The position numbers were made by a program, and so were the translations under genes. A DNA stretch of 7,006 bases from Bacillota bacterium. Lineage in GTDB: Bacteria > Bacillota > Bacilli > Thermoactinomycetales > DSM-44946. The DNA is taken from NCBI GenBank assembly GCA_021793745.1, contig JAJYSD010000063.1:1-7006 (forward strand), read 5' to 3'. The notes below the pieces were generated by a model. That model was not told the origin of the DNA. It saw only the letters and a list, made by a program, of their open reading frames with translations, and did no database searches. Below are positions 1 to 7,006 of this stretch, in pieces (the first letter of the stretch is position 1; each line of letters opens with the position of its first letter).

Positions 1-915
1 GAACTGACGCCGGAGGAGGCGGAAAAAGTTCGGGATCTGCTGGGTCTGCTACAGAAATACGGCAGTCTTCCCCTCGCTTCGGTCAAAGGGGTCCAGTGGC
101 GCCTGTCCCGGCTGGAGAAGGCGGGACTGTTTCAGCGCGATATCCAGCCGATCGAGCGGGCCCTGGAGCAGAGGAAGCTGGTGGTGGTCCAGGGGCCTGC
201 CTGGGTGTTGCAGGTTTTTTCCACCTACGTCACCGGCACCCTGTACCGGAAGCGGCGGGATTATCGGGATGCCCGGATGAACGGGGAGGAGGGCACCTTT
301 TTCCCGCCCTTCATCGTGGTCACCGACGAGGCCCACAATTTCGCTCCGAAGGGGATGGATTCCCCGGCCAAGTCCATCCTGAAGGAAATCGCCCAAGAGG
401 GGCGGAAGTACGGGGTGTTTCTGATTTTGGCCACCCAGCGCCCCACTCTGCTGGACGAGACGATTACCGCCCAGCTCAATACCAAATTCGTCTTCCGGAC
501 GGTGCGGGGGACGGATATCGCCACCCTGAAGGAGGAAACGGACCTGACGGCGGAGGAAGGGAAGCGGCTTCCCTATCTCCGGTCCGGGGACACCTTTGTT
601 TCCTCGGCGGTGTACGGGCGGACGCTTTTCGTCCGGATCCGGGCGGCCTATACCCAAAGTCCCCACGTGGCGGATCCCTTTGCGGAGCTTCAGGCGGTGT
701 CGGAGGCCCGGGACGGAAGGGTGTTGGAGGCGATCCGGGAACGGTTGCCTCTGTTCGATACCGATCTGGTGGATGCCGTCGCCCAGATCAACCGCGACTG
801 CGGCCTCGACTGGGAAGTGAGCCGGCTGAAGGAGGAGCTGGATCGGCTGGCCCGGGAGGGCCGGATCCTCCGGAAGGAATCCCCCTTTGCGGTCCGGTAT
901 GATGTGAAGCGGTGA
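1..915 (+). CDS. HerA/DUF87-type ATP-binding protein, 3' part (5' end outside window)
   Basis: The frame is open from base 1 to the TGA at 913-915, giving 304 visible residues without the N-terminus. A hydrophobic strand ending in an acidic pair, FIVVTDEAHNF (visible residues 104-114), is a Walker B/DEAH-like motif. It is followed by LILATQRPTLLDETITAQ (141-158) and then NTKFVFR, the typical C-terminal half of HerA/FtsK-like hexameric ATPases (sensor region and possible arginine finger). The Walker A motif must lie upstream of the window. The last 70 or so residues are charged and helical, possibly a winged-helix-like tail. In archaea HerA is a DNA translocase acting with the nuclease NurA in end resection; bacterial DUF87 proteins are less well defined. 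No NurA-like gene follows here. The HIT gene starts 53 bases downstream and may be co-transcribed. The family is fairly certain; the specific role is unknown. Confidence 0.85.
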   Translation, partial: ELTPEEAEKVRDLLGLLQKYGSLPLASVKGVQWRLSRLEKAGLFQRDIQPIERALEQRKLVVVQGPAWVLQVFSTYVTGTLYRKRRDYRDARMNGEEGTFFPPFIVVTDEAHNFAPKGMDSPAKSILKEIAQEGRKYGVFLILATQRPTLLDETITAQLNTKFVFRTVRGTDIATLKEETDLTAEEGKRLPYLRSGDTFVSSAVYGRTLFVRIRAAYTQSPHVADPFAELQAVSEARDGRVLEAIRERLPLFDTDLVDAVAQINRDCGLDWEVSRLKEELDRLAREGRILRKESPFAVRYDVKR

Positions 916-968
916 TGAAGGGAATTACGGCAGTCCAGGAAGACGGGTTCGAAAGGAGAGAACCTTCT

Positions 969-1043
969 GTGAAGGGGGATTGGAGAAGCGATCGAATCGG
1001 TTCCGCTCTCCGCGGCGAAAACCCGATGGTGCTGGCCAGATGA
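969..1043 (+). pseudogene. N-terminal segment of the HIT-family gene, out of frame with the rest
   Basis: A good ribosome binding site, AAAGGAGAG (952-960), lies 8 bases before GTG 969. This frame encodes 24 residues, including DWRSDRIGSALRG and ENPMVLAR, and stops at TGA 1041-1043. From memory of the family, actinobacterial and Bacillota HIT proteins of this subtype begin with a DWRxDRIGxAxRGENPxVLAR-like stretch and continue directly into xSGFAxIGDxQFLPGY. Here that continuation is encoded in another frame from ATG 1040. One extra base near 1038-1042 (for example AGAATG instead of AGATG) would join the two parts into one protein of about 157 residues. No classical -1 slippery heptamer is visible at the junction. 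This is therefore a frameshift mutation, a sequencing error, or a gene expressed as two coupled pieces through the ATGA overlap. Confidence 0.7.
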
Positions 1044-1441
1044 AAAGCGGGTTTGCCGCGATCGGGGATACGCAATTTCTGCCCGGCTATTGTTTGCTAT
1101 TGGCGTATCCCCGGGCGGAGTCGTTAAACCGGTTGAGCCCGGAAAGGCGCCGGGACTTGTTGTTCGACATGAGTTTGATCGGCGATGCCGTCGAGCGGGT
1201 CTGCCGGCCGAAAAGGGTCAATTATTCCATCTACGGCAACAGGGATCCCTTTTTGCACGCCCACATTTTTCCCCGGTACGATTGGGAGCCGGAGGAACTG
1301 AAACCGTATCCGGTCTGGCGATATCCCGATGAAAAGTGGACGGACAGGGGATACCAATACAATGAGGAGAATCACGGCGAATTGCGAAAAAAGCTGAAGA
1401 AAGCCTTGTTGGACGGAATCAAACAAGCGTATCGCCGTTGA
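1040..1441 (+). CDS. HIT-family protein (histidine triad-like hydrolase/transferase), main reading frame
   Basis: From ATG 1040 this encodes 133 residues; a TTG at 980 would extend it, but the peptide in between does not look like the family, whereas the other frame does. Conserved blocks are SGFAAIGDTQFLPGY (residues 3-17), VNYSIYGNRDP near residue 60-70, and FLHAHIFPRYDWEPEE (from residue 71). H73 and H75 correspond to the second and third positions of the HxHxH signature, and the first is Phe71. The middle His is the usual nucleophile in HIT hydrolases, so H73 is the likely catalytic residue. HIT proteins hydrolyse or transfer nucleoside monophosphates, for example from dinucleoside polyphosphates; the substrate here is unknown. 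Codons seem less GC-rich than in metG (many TTG, TAT, AAT). The N-terminal part lies in another frame (969-1043), overlapping by ATGA, so the protein may be truncated or made by coupled re-initiation. Confidence 0.75.
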   Translation: MKSGFAAIGDTQFLPGYCLLLAYPRAESLNRLSPERRRDLLFDMSLIGDAVERVCRPKRVNYSIYGNRDPFLHAHIFPRYDWEPEELKPYPVWRYPDEKWTDRGYQYNEENHGELRKKLKKALLDGIKQAYRR

Positions 1442-1659
1442 AGGAAATCGGTCCGACGACCGGTGGATCAATACAGGGGAGGACGATTTACGGCTCGATG
1501 TATAGGGAGACGATTCTTTGGTAATCCAGGGTAATAAATTCTCTCAAAGACCGATGGCGGGGACGGGGCTCCGGATCCGGGAGAAACGGGGCGGCCCCCC
1601 TCGCCGTCATTCGGGGAACGATTTCTCATCCCGTTCTGAAGGTCGAAGGTGGTAGACGG
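1442..1659. other. Non-coding stretch between the HIT gene and the metG promoter
   Basis: No ORF with a credible start, ribosome binding site or family-like protein is visible on either strand. There is a small perfect hairpin just after the HIT stop (CGGTC - loop CGAC - GACCG, 1449-1462), but it has no T-tract. A GC-rich, partly self-complementary block lies around 1555-1610, containing a near-palindrome CTCCGGATCCGGGAG (1569-1583), also without a T-tract. Neither is a convincing terminator. I see no clear function for this segment. Confidence 0.5.
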
Positions 1660-1688
1660 TTGATTTGTCTCGTTTAGACCGCTATAAT
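1660..1688 (+). promoter_or_regulatory. Sigma-A-type promoter of the metG T-box leader
   Basis: TTGATT (1660-1665) and a perfect TATAAT (1683-1688) are separated by 17 bases, the ideal spacing for the vegetative sigma factor. Transcription should start around 1694-1697, just upstream of the T-box structure, leaving a leader of about 320 bases before metG. The local AT-richness within a GC-rich neighbourhood supports the call. Confidence 0.85.
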
Positions 1689-1694
1689 GTTGAA

Positions 1695-1991
1695 ACAACA
1701 GTGACCGGTTTTCCCGGGAAATAACTGCCCGTCGATGAAGGGGATGAGTAATCGTCGGCCGGCCATCGACAGAGAGCCGGGTCGGGTGAAAGCCGGCATG
1801 GCCGCCGCGATGAACATGGCCCCTGAGATCTCGCCCTGAAGCCGTCTCCGGTGGGTAGGGGCGGGCGTCCTCCGGCGTTAACGGAGCAGTGTGCTGCACT
1901 GGTTGAGGGCATCCGCCGTGAGGGGATGCCGAAATTGGGTGGTACCGCGTGAGGAGACCCTCTCGCCCCAAGTTTGGGCGGAGGGTTTTTT
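1695..1991 (+). promoter_or_regulatory. T-box riboswitch leader, methionine-specific, controlling metG
   Basis: The T-box core GGGTGGTACCGCG is at 1937-1949. Stem I can be drawn: ATCG-CGGC-GGCCA on the left (1751-1765, with two bulged bases) pairs with TGGCCGCCGCGAT (1799-1811). Below it AGTA (1747-1750) faces GAACATGG, and GGGG (1740-1743) pairs with CCCC (1820-1823). The AGAGAG (1771-1776) and GGGTGAA (1784-1790) motifs of the distal stem I are present. The unpaired codon is ATG (1816-1818), followed by a purine: a Met specifier. Stem III is GGCATCC/GGATGCC (1908-1914/1924-1930). The bases that contact the tRNA end are TGGT (1940-1943), which fit a tRNA ending ACCA, the expected tRNA-Met terminus. 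Uncharged tRNA-Met should stabilise the antiterminator (GGGT 1937-1940 with ACCC 1957-1960) and permit metG expression; charged tRNA leaves the terminator. Confidence 0.93.
1957..1991 (+). terminator. Regulated intrinsic terminator of the T-box leader
   Basis: ACCCTC-CGCCC-AA on the 5' side (1957-1971, with bulged T and C) pairs with TTGGGCGGAGGGT (1974-1986), and six T residues follow (1986-1991). The 5' arm shares ACCC (1957-1960) with the antiterminator, so the two folds exclude each other, as expected for a transcriptional T-box. Confidence 0.9.
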
Positions 1992-1993
1992 GA

Positions 1994-4021
<2,028 letters not shown>

Positions 4022-4029
4022 GGTAGTCC

Positions 4030-4076
4030 GATCACTCCGGAGGGCAGAGCCCTTCGGGGTGATCGTTGTTTTATTT
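4030..4076 (+). terminator. Rho-independent terminator after metG
   Basis: GATCACTCCGGAGGG (4030-4044) pairs over its full 15 bases with CCCTTCGGGGTGATC (4050-4064), including two G-U pairs, around the loop CAGAG. A T-rich tail GTTGTTTTATTT (4065-4076) follows. It begins 8 bases after the metG stop codon, so metG is probably a single-gene transcription unit. Confidence 0.92.
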
Positions 4077-4132
4077 GCAATTTGAGGTTCCTTCACCTTG
4101 GGAAAATCGGGAAAGGTCGGCGTCTCCATCCA

Positions 4133-4162
4133 TTGGCGGGAGTGTCCTTTTTCTTTTACAAT
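4133..4162 (+). promoter_or_regulatory. Candidate promoter for the signal peptidase - tatD unit
   Basis: TTGGCG (4133-4138) and TACAAT (4157-4162) are 18 bases apart, a reasonable vegetative promoter. It lies in an AT-rich patch after the metG terminator, where a new promoter is needed. Initiation would be near 4169. The -35 is imperfect, so confidence is moderate. Confidence 0.5.
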
Positions 4163-4290
4163 AAATAGAGGAAAAATCTGTAGCGAGGGTGAAACTCCTC
4201 CCCATCTCCCTCCGGATGGAGTCCGTCCGTGTGGAAATGCCCGGATTCATGCTGAAGGCCCTGCAGCCATATGGTAAGAAGATCACGGAT

Positions 4291-4299
4291 GGAGGAGGT
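4291..4299 (+). promoter_or_regulatory. Ribosome binding site that decides the signal peptidase start
   Basis: GGAGGAGGT (4291-4299) is nearly a perfect anti-16S match and lies 6 bases before TTG 4306. The earlier in-frame starts (GTG 4189, ATG 4216, 4237 and 4249) have no comparable site. Upstream, CTCCTCC-CATC (about 4195-4206) could pair with GATGGAGGAG (4288-4297) and mask this site, but this is only a possibility. Confidence 0.7.
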
Positions 4300-4305
4300 C
4301 GCATC

Positions 4306-4812
4306 TTGCATCGATCGCGCTCCAGTGAATGGTTGATCACCGTGTTGATCGCGGTGCTGTTGGCGATGACGATCCGGCTGTATTTCTATGCTCCCTACCG
4401 GGTGTACGGCAGCTCCATGCTTCCCACGCTGCGGGGCGATGAGCTGCTGATTGTGAACAAATGGATCTACGATCAGCGATCTCCTTCCTACGGGGATATC
4501 ATCGTGTTTCACACGGAGGAGGACCGGGATTTCATCAAGCGGGTGGTCGGCCTTCCGGGGGATGAGATCGCCATCCACGGCGGTCACGTGTGGCGCAATG
4601 GGAAGAAGCTGGAGGAACCCTACATATTGAGCGAGATCCAGGGGGATTATCCGAAAACACGGGTGCCGCCGGGCCACCTGTTCGTCCTGGGGGATAACCG
4701 CAATCGCAGCCGGGACAGTCGGGAGATCGGGATGGTTGATATCGACGAGGTGGTGGGGAGGGCGGAACTGGTTCTCTTTCCCTTGGACCGCATTCAGCTA
4801 CTCATCCGATGA
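4306..4812 (+). CDS. lepB: Signal peptidase I (type I leader peptidase)
   Basis: A membrane serine protease that removes signal peptides from exported proteins on the outer face of the cytoplasmic membrane. With start TTG 4306 it is 168 residues, close to the small Gram-positive SipS type. A short basic N-terminus (HRSRSS) is followed by one membrane segment (about residues 9-25). The catalytic serine is S37 in GSSMLPTL and the general-base lysine is K78 in FIKRVVGLPGDEI. The conserved GDNRNRSRDSR (129-139) is box E. The protein ends shortly after the VVGRAELVLFPL block, as in the family. An in-frame GTG at 4189 would add 39 residues that do not resemble the family, so I prefer TTG. tatD follows after 21 bases with its own strong ribosome binding site, suggesting one transcript. 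Signal peptidase is not part of the Bacillus subtilis metS-tatD order. Confidence 0.92.
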   Translation: MHRSRSSEWLITVLIAVLLAMTIRLYFYAPYRVYGSSMLPTLRGDELLIVNKWIYDQRSPSYGDIIVFHTEEDRDFIKRVVGLPGDEIAIHGGHVWRNGKKLEEPYILSEIQGDYPKTRVPPGHLFVLGDNRNRSRDSREIGMVDIDEVVGRAELVLFPLDRIQLLIR

Positions 4813-4833
4813 CGGTTGGAGGAGGATGGCGGC

Positions 4834-5610
4834 ATGTTGTTTGACAGTCACGCGCATCTAAACGACGAGCGATTTGAGGAGGATCGGGACGAAGTGATCC
4901 GGAGAGCGCAGGAACAAGGCGTCTCCCGGATTCTCAATATCGGATTCAACCGGGAAACGATAGAAACGACCCTTTCCCTGGTGGAACAATACGATTTCAT
5001 TTATGCGGCGGTGGGTTGGCATCCCCATGATGCCGCGACGATGACCGATGAGGATTTGAAATGGATCCGCTCCCTGACCGAGCACCCCAAGGTGGTGGCG
5101 CTCGGGGAAATGGGCCTGGATTACTACCGCAATCACTCGCCGCGGGAGGTCCAGGACGCGGTTTTTCGCCGTCAGATCCGCCTCGCCCGGGAGGTCGGAA
5201 TGCCGATCGTCATCCATAACCGGGAGGCGGATCGCGATGTCCTCCGGGTGCTCCGGGAGGAGGGGGCCGAGGAAGTGGGAGGCGTGATGCACTGCTTCGG
5301 CGGTGACTGGGCGATGGTCCAGGCGTGTCTCGAGATGAATTTCCTGATCGGCCTTGGGGGGCCCGTCACCTTCAAAAACGCCCGTCTCCCCAAGGAAATC
5401 GCCGCCCAGGTGCCCCTGGACCGGTTGTTGATCGAGACGGATGCCCCCTACCTGGCACCGCACCCTCATCGGGGAAAGCGAAACGAGAGCGGCTATGTGC
5501 GCCTCGTCGCGGAGAAGATCGCCGAGCTGCGGGGCATTTCCTTCGAAGAGGTGGCCCGTCAAACCGCGGCCAATGCCTGCCGCCTGTTCCGGATCGAGGA
5601 GGCGGCGTAA
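4834..5610 (+). CDS. tatD: TatD-family metal-dependent deoxyribonuclease
   Basis: A 258-residue TIM-barrel hydrolase of the amidohydrolase superfamily; TatD proteins are cytosolic 3'-5' DNA exonucleases linked to repair and DNA degradation. The metal ligands are all visible: H6 and H8 in DSHAHL, E92 in GEMGLDYYR, H128 in VIHNREA, H153 in HCFGG and D203 in ETDAPYLAPHPHRG. The length matches the family (about 255-265). ATG 4834 is chosen because GGAGGAGGAT (4818-4827) lies at ideal distance and the protein then starts directly with the HxH strand; TTG 4816 in the same frame would overlap that site. It lies between the signal peptidase and rnmV. The Bacillus gene yabE, normally between tatD and rnmV, is not here. 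Confidence 0.96.
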   Translation: MLFDSHAHLNDERFEEDRDEVIRRAQEQGVSRILNIGFNRETIETTLSLVEQYDFIYAAVGWHPHDAATMTDEDLKWIRSLTEHPKVVALGEMGLDYYRNHSPREVQDAVFRRQIRLAREVGMPIVIHNREADRDVLRVLREEGAEEVGGVMHCFGGDWAMVQACLEMNFLIGLGGPVTFKNARLPKEIAAQVPLDRLLIETDAPYLAPHPHRGKRNESGYVRLVAEKIAELRGISFEEVARQTAANACRLFRIEEAA

Positions 5611-5615
5611 GGGGG

Positions 5616-5643
5616 TTTCCGGGATCACTCTTTTTGGTAAAAT
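5616..5643 (+). promoter_or_regulatory. Candidate extended -10 promoter for rnmV - rsmA
   Basis: TGGTAAAAT (5635-5643) is an extended -10 element (TGn before TAAAAT). The -35 region TTTCCG (5616-5621), 16 bases upstream, is poor, as is common for extended -10 promoters. It lies in the 77-base gap between tatD and rnmV, and no terminator hairpin is seen there, so transcription from upstream may also continue through. Confidence 0.45.
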
Positions 5644-5687
5644 AAGCAGGAACCTGGAAAATCGACGGAAGAGGTCATAGACGAGGA

Positions 5688-6236
5688 ATGAAGAAAATCC
5701 GGGAGGTTATCGTCGTCGAAGGCAAGAAGGATACCGCCGCCGTGCAGCGAGCGGTGGCGGCGGACACCCTGGAGACCGGCGGTTCCGCCATCGGCCCCGA
5801 CGTGATCCGCGCCATTCGCTGGGCCCAGGACCGCCGGGGGGTCATCATCCTGACGGATCCGGACGGCGCCGGCGAGCGCATCCGCCGGATCATTTCCGAG
5901 CAGGTGTCCGGTTGCAAGCATGCATTCATCCCTCGGGAAGAGGCGACCGGCCGGGACGGGGTGGGCGTTCAGCACGCCTCCCCGGAGGCGATCCGTCGCG
6001 CTCTGGAGCGCGTTCGGACGGAAGAGGAGCCGAAGGAAGAAGGTATCACCTGGGAAGAATACCTGCAGGCCGGCCTGGTCGGAGGGGAACAGGCCCGCTG
6101 GCGCCGGGAGGCCCTCGGCGAGGCGATGGGAATCGGTTACGGCAATGGACGTCGGTTTTTTCGGAAGTTGCAACTGTTCCGCATTACCCGCGAAGAATTG
6201 ACCCGGGCCCTGGACCGGATCGGAAGGGAAGAATAA
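5688..6236 (+). CDS. rnmV: Ribonuclease M5 (5S rRNA maturation)
   Basis: RNase M5 cuts the 5S rRNA precursor on both sides, in Bacillus subtilis with ribosomal protein L18 as cofactor. The 182 residues match the usual 180-190. An N-terminal Toprim domain shows IVVEGKKDTAAV, with the catalytic Glu at residue 11 (E11) and Asp15, then GVIILTDPDGAGERIRR, with D57 and D59 as the metal-binding DxD. The C-terminal half contains ITWEEYLQAGLVGG and ends in a GRRFFRKLQLFRITREE-like block typical of the M5 tail, which contacts RNA. ATG 5688 is preceded by GGAAGAGGT about 13 bases upstream, a rather distant site, and by GAGGA right before it. The gene is immediately followed by rsmA, its usual partner in rRNA maturation. 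No anomaly in key residues. Confidence 0.95.
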   Translation: MKKIREVIVVEGKKDTAAVQRAVAADTLETGGSAIGPDVIRAIRWAQDRRGVIILTDPDGAGERIRRIISEQVSGCKHAFIPREEATGRDGVGVQHASPEAIRRALERVRTEEEPKEEGITWEEYLQAGLVGGEQARWRREALGEAMGIGYGNGRRFFRKLQLFRITREELTRALDRIGREE

Positions 6237-6238
6237 AT

Positions 6239-7006
6239 GTGAAATCATCTTCGATCGTATCACGGACCCGCGAACTGTTGGCCGATCACAACCTCTCCCT
6301 CAAAAAGAGCCTGGGGCAGCACTTTTTGGTGGATGAACGGGTGTTGGACCGGATCATCGACGCCGCGGAACTGGATGGCTCCACCGGTGTGCTGGAGATC
6401 GGACCGGGGATGGGGGCGCTGACGGAGCGGTTGGCGGATCGGGCGGGATGGGTGTTGGCCGTGGAAATCGACGGCCGGCTGATTCCCATCCTCCGGAAGC
6501 TGTTCGTCGATCGCCCGCGGGTGACGGTGGTTCATGGGGACGCGCTGCAGGTGGATCTGAAGGCGCTGATGGACCGTCATCTGGGCTCGGCCGAGCGGTT
6601 TTCCGTCGTTGCCAACCTTCCCTACTACGCCACTTCGCCCATCCTGATGAGGCTTCTGGAGGAACGGCTCCCCCTGGACCGGATCGTGGTGATGATCCAG
6701 AAGGAAGTGGCCGAACGGATCATGGCCGAGCCGGGGACGAAGGAATACGGCTCCCTGTCCGTCGCTGTCCGATATTTCGCGGAGGTTTTCCGGGTGTGCG
6801 GCGTGCCCAGGAACTGCTTTGTTCCCCGCCCTCAGGTGGATTCGGCGGTCATCGGCCTCCGGATCCGGAGGGAACCCCTGGTCTCCGTCCGGAACGAACC
6901 GCTTTTCTTTCGGATGGTGAGGGCGGCCTTTTCCCAAAGGCGAAAAACCCTGGCCAATGCGCTGTCCTCCTCCCTGTTTGGGGGGAAGCGGAAAGCGGAA
7001 CTGGAA
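6239..7006 (+). CDS. rsmA: 16S rRNA dimethyltransferase RsmA/KsgA, 3' end outside window
   Basis: An S-adenosylmethionine-dependent enzyme that dimethylates the two adjacent adenines (A1518 and A1519 in E. coli) at the 3' end of 16S rRNA during small-subunit assembly. The frame is open for 256 codons to the end of the window; the family is about 280-295 residues, so only about 30-40 are missing. Motifs: SLKKSLGQHFLVD (20-32), the SAM-binding EIGPGMGALT (53-62), the catalytic NLPYY (126-130), the KEVAER and KEYGSLSVAV blocks, and FVPRPQVDSAV (194-204), then AFSQRRKTL. GTG 6239 is chosen because GGAAGGGAAG (6222-6231) precedes it and the N-terminus then aligns with Bacillus KsgA. An ATG at 6237 overlaps it but is followed at once by TGA. 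rnmV ends two bases upstream, so the two are almost certainly co-transcribed. Confidence 0.96.
   Translation, partial: MKSSSIVSRTRELLADHNLSLKKSLGQHFLVDERVLDRIIDAAELDGSTGVLEIGPGMGALTERLADRAGWVLAVEIDGRLIPILRKLFVDRPRVTVVHGDALQVDLKALMDRHLGSAERFSVVANLPYYATSPILMRLLEERLPLDRIVVMIQKEVAERIMAEPGTKEYGSLSVAVRYFAEVFRVCGVPRNCFVPRPQVDSAVIGLRIRREPLVSVRNEPLFFRMVRAAFSQRRKTLANALSSSLFGGKRKAELE

Noticed and set aside
96..902. A 268-codon open frame on the plus strand overlapping the ATPase
   Set aside because: Its product is rich in Gly, Pro and Arg with no recognisable domain, and it is wholly contained in the well-supported HerA-type frame.
1449..1462. Hairpin after the HIT stop codon as a terminator
   Set aside because: The stem is only 5 base pairs and no T-tract follows.
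1555..1610. GC-rich partly self-complementary block as an attachment site or operator
   Set aside because: The complementarity is imperfect, there is no repeat partner elsewhere in the window and no integrase or regulator gene nearby.
1810..1812. ATG as the T-box specifier codon
   Set aside because: Two of its bases are used in the stem I helix (1799-1811 with 1751-1765); the ATG at 1816-1818 falls in the loop and is followed by a purine.
4858..5628. A 256-codon minus-strand frame across tatD
   Set aside because: It mirrors tatD, whose metal ligands are all intact on the plus strand; no sensible start or motif on the minus strand.

Overview
The window looks like a chromosomal housekeeping segment from a GC-rich, probably thermophilic or moderately thermophilic member of the Bacillota. 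The evidence is a T-box leader in front of a methionyl-tRNA synthetase gene, strong AGGAGG-type ribosome binding sites, and the order metG - tatD - rnmV - rsmA, which is the classic Bacillales arrangement (metS - tatD/yabD - yabE - rnmV - ksgA in Bacillus subtilis). GC-rich third positions would suit Thermoactinomycetaceae or a relative, but I cannot fix the genus from sequence alone.

Layout, all genes on the + strand. (1) 1-915: the 3' part of a HerA/DUF87-type ATPase. (2) 969-1441: a HIT-family gene whose N-terminal 24 codons (969-1043) are in a different frame from the rest (1040-1441), the two meeting at an ATGA overlap. (3) 1442-1659: non-coding, nothing convincing. (4) 1660-1991: a near-consensus sigma-A promoter, a methionine T-box leader and its terminator. 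(5) 2018-4021: metG, followed by a strong intrinsic terminator. (6) 4133 onward: a candidate promoter, then a type I signal peptidase (best start TTG 4306), tatD, rnmV with its own candidate extended -10 promoter, and rsmA, which runs off the right edge.

The genes mostly serve translation and RNA maturation: Met-tRNA charging controlled by the tRNA itself, 5S rRNA maturation (RNase M5) and 16S rRNA dimethylation (RsmA). TatD nuclease and a signal peptidase share the cluster. I see no defence system, mobile element, CRISPR array, tRNA or rRNA. The points most worth a second look are the split HIT gene, the T-box whose specifier and acceptor-pairing bases both read Met, and the signal peptidase sitting where the Bacillus order has none, with the usual yabE gene missing between tatD and rnmV.
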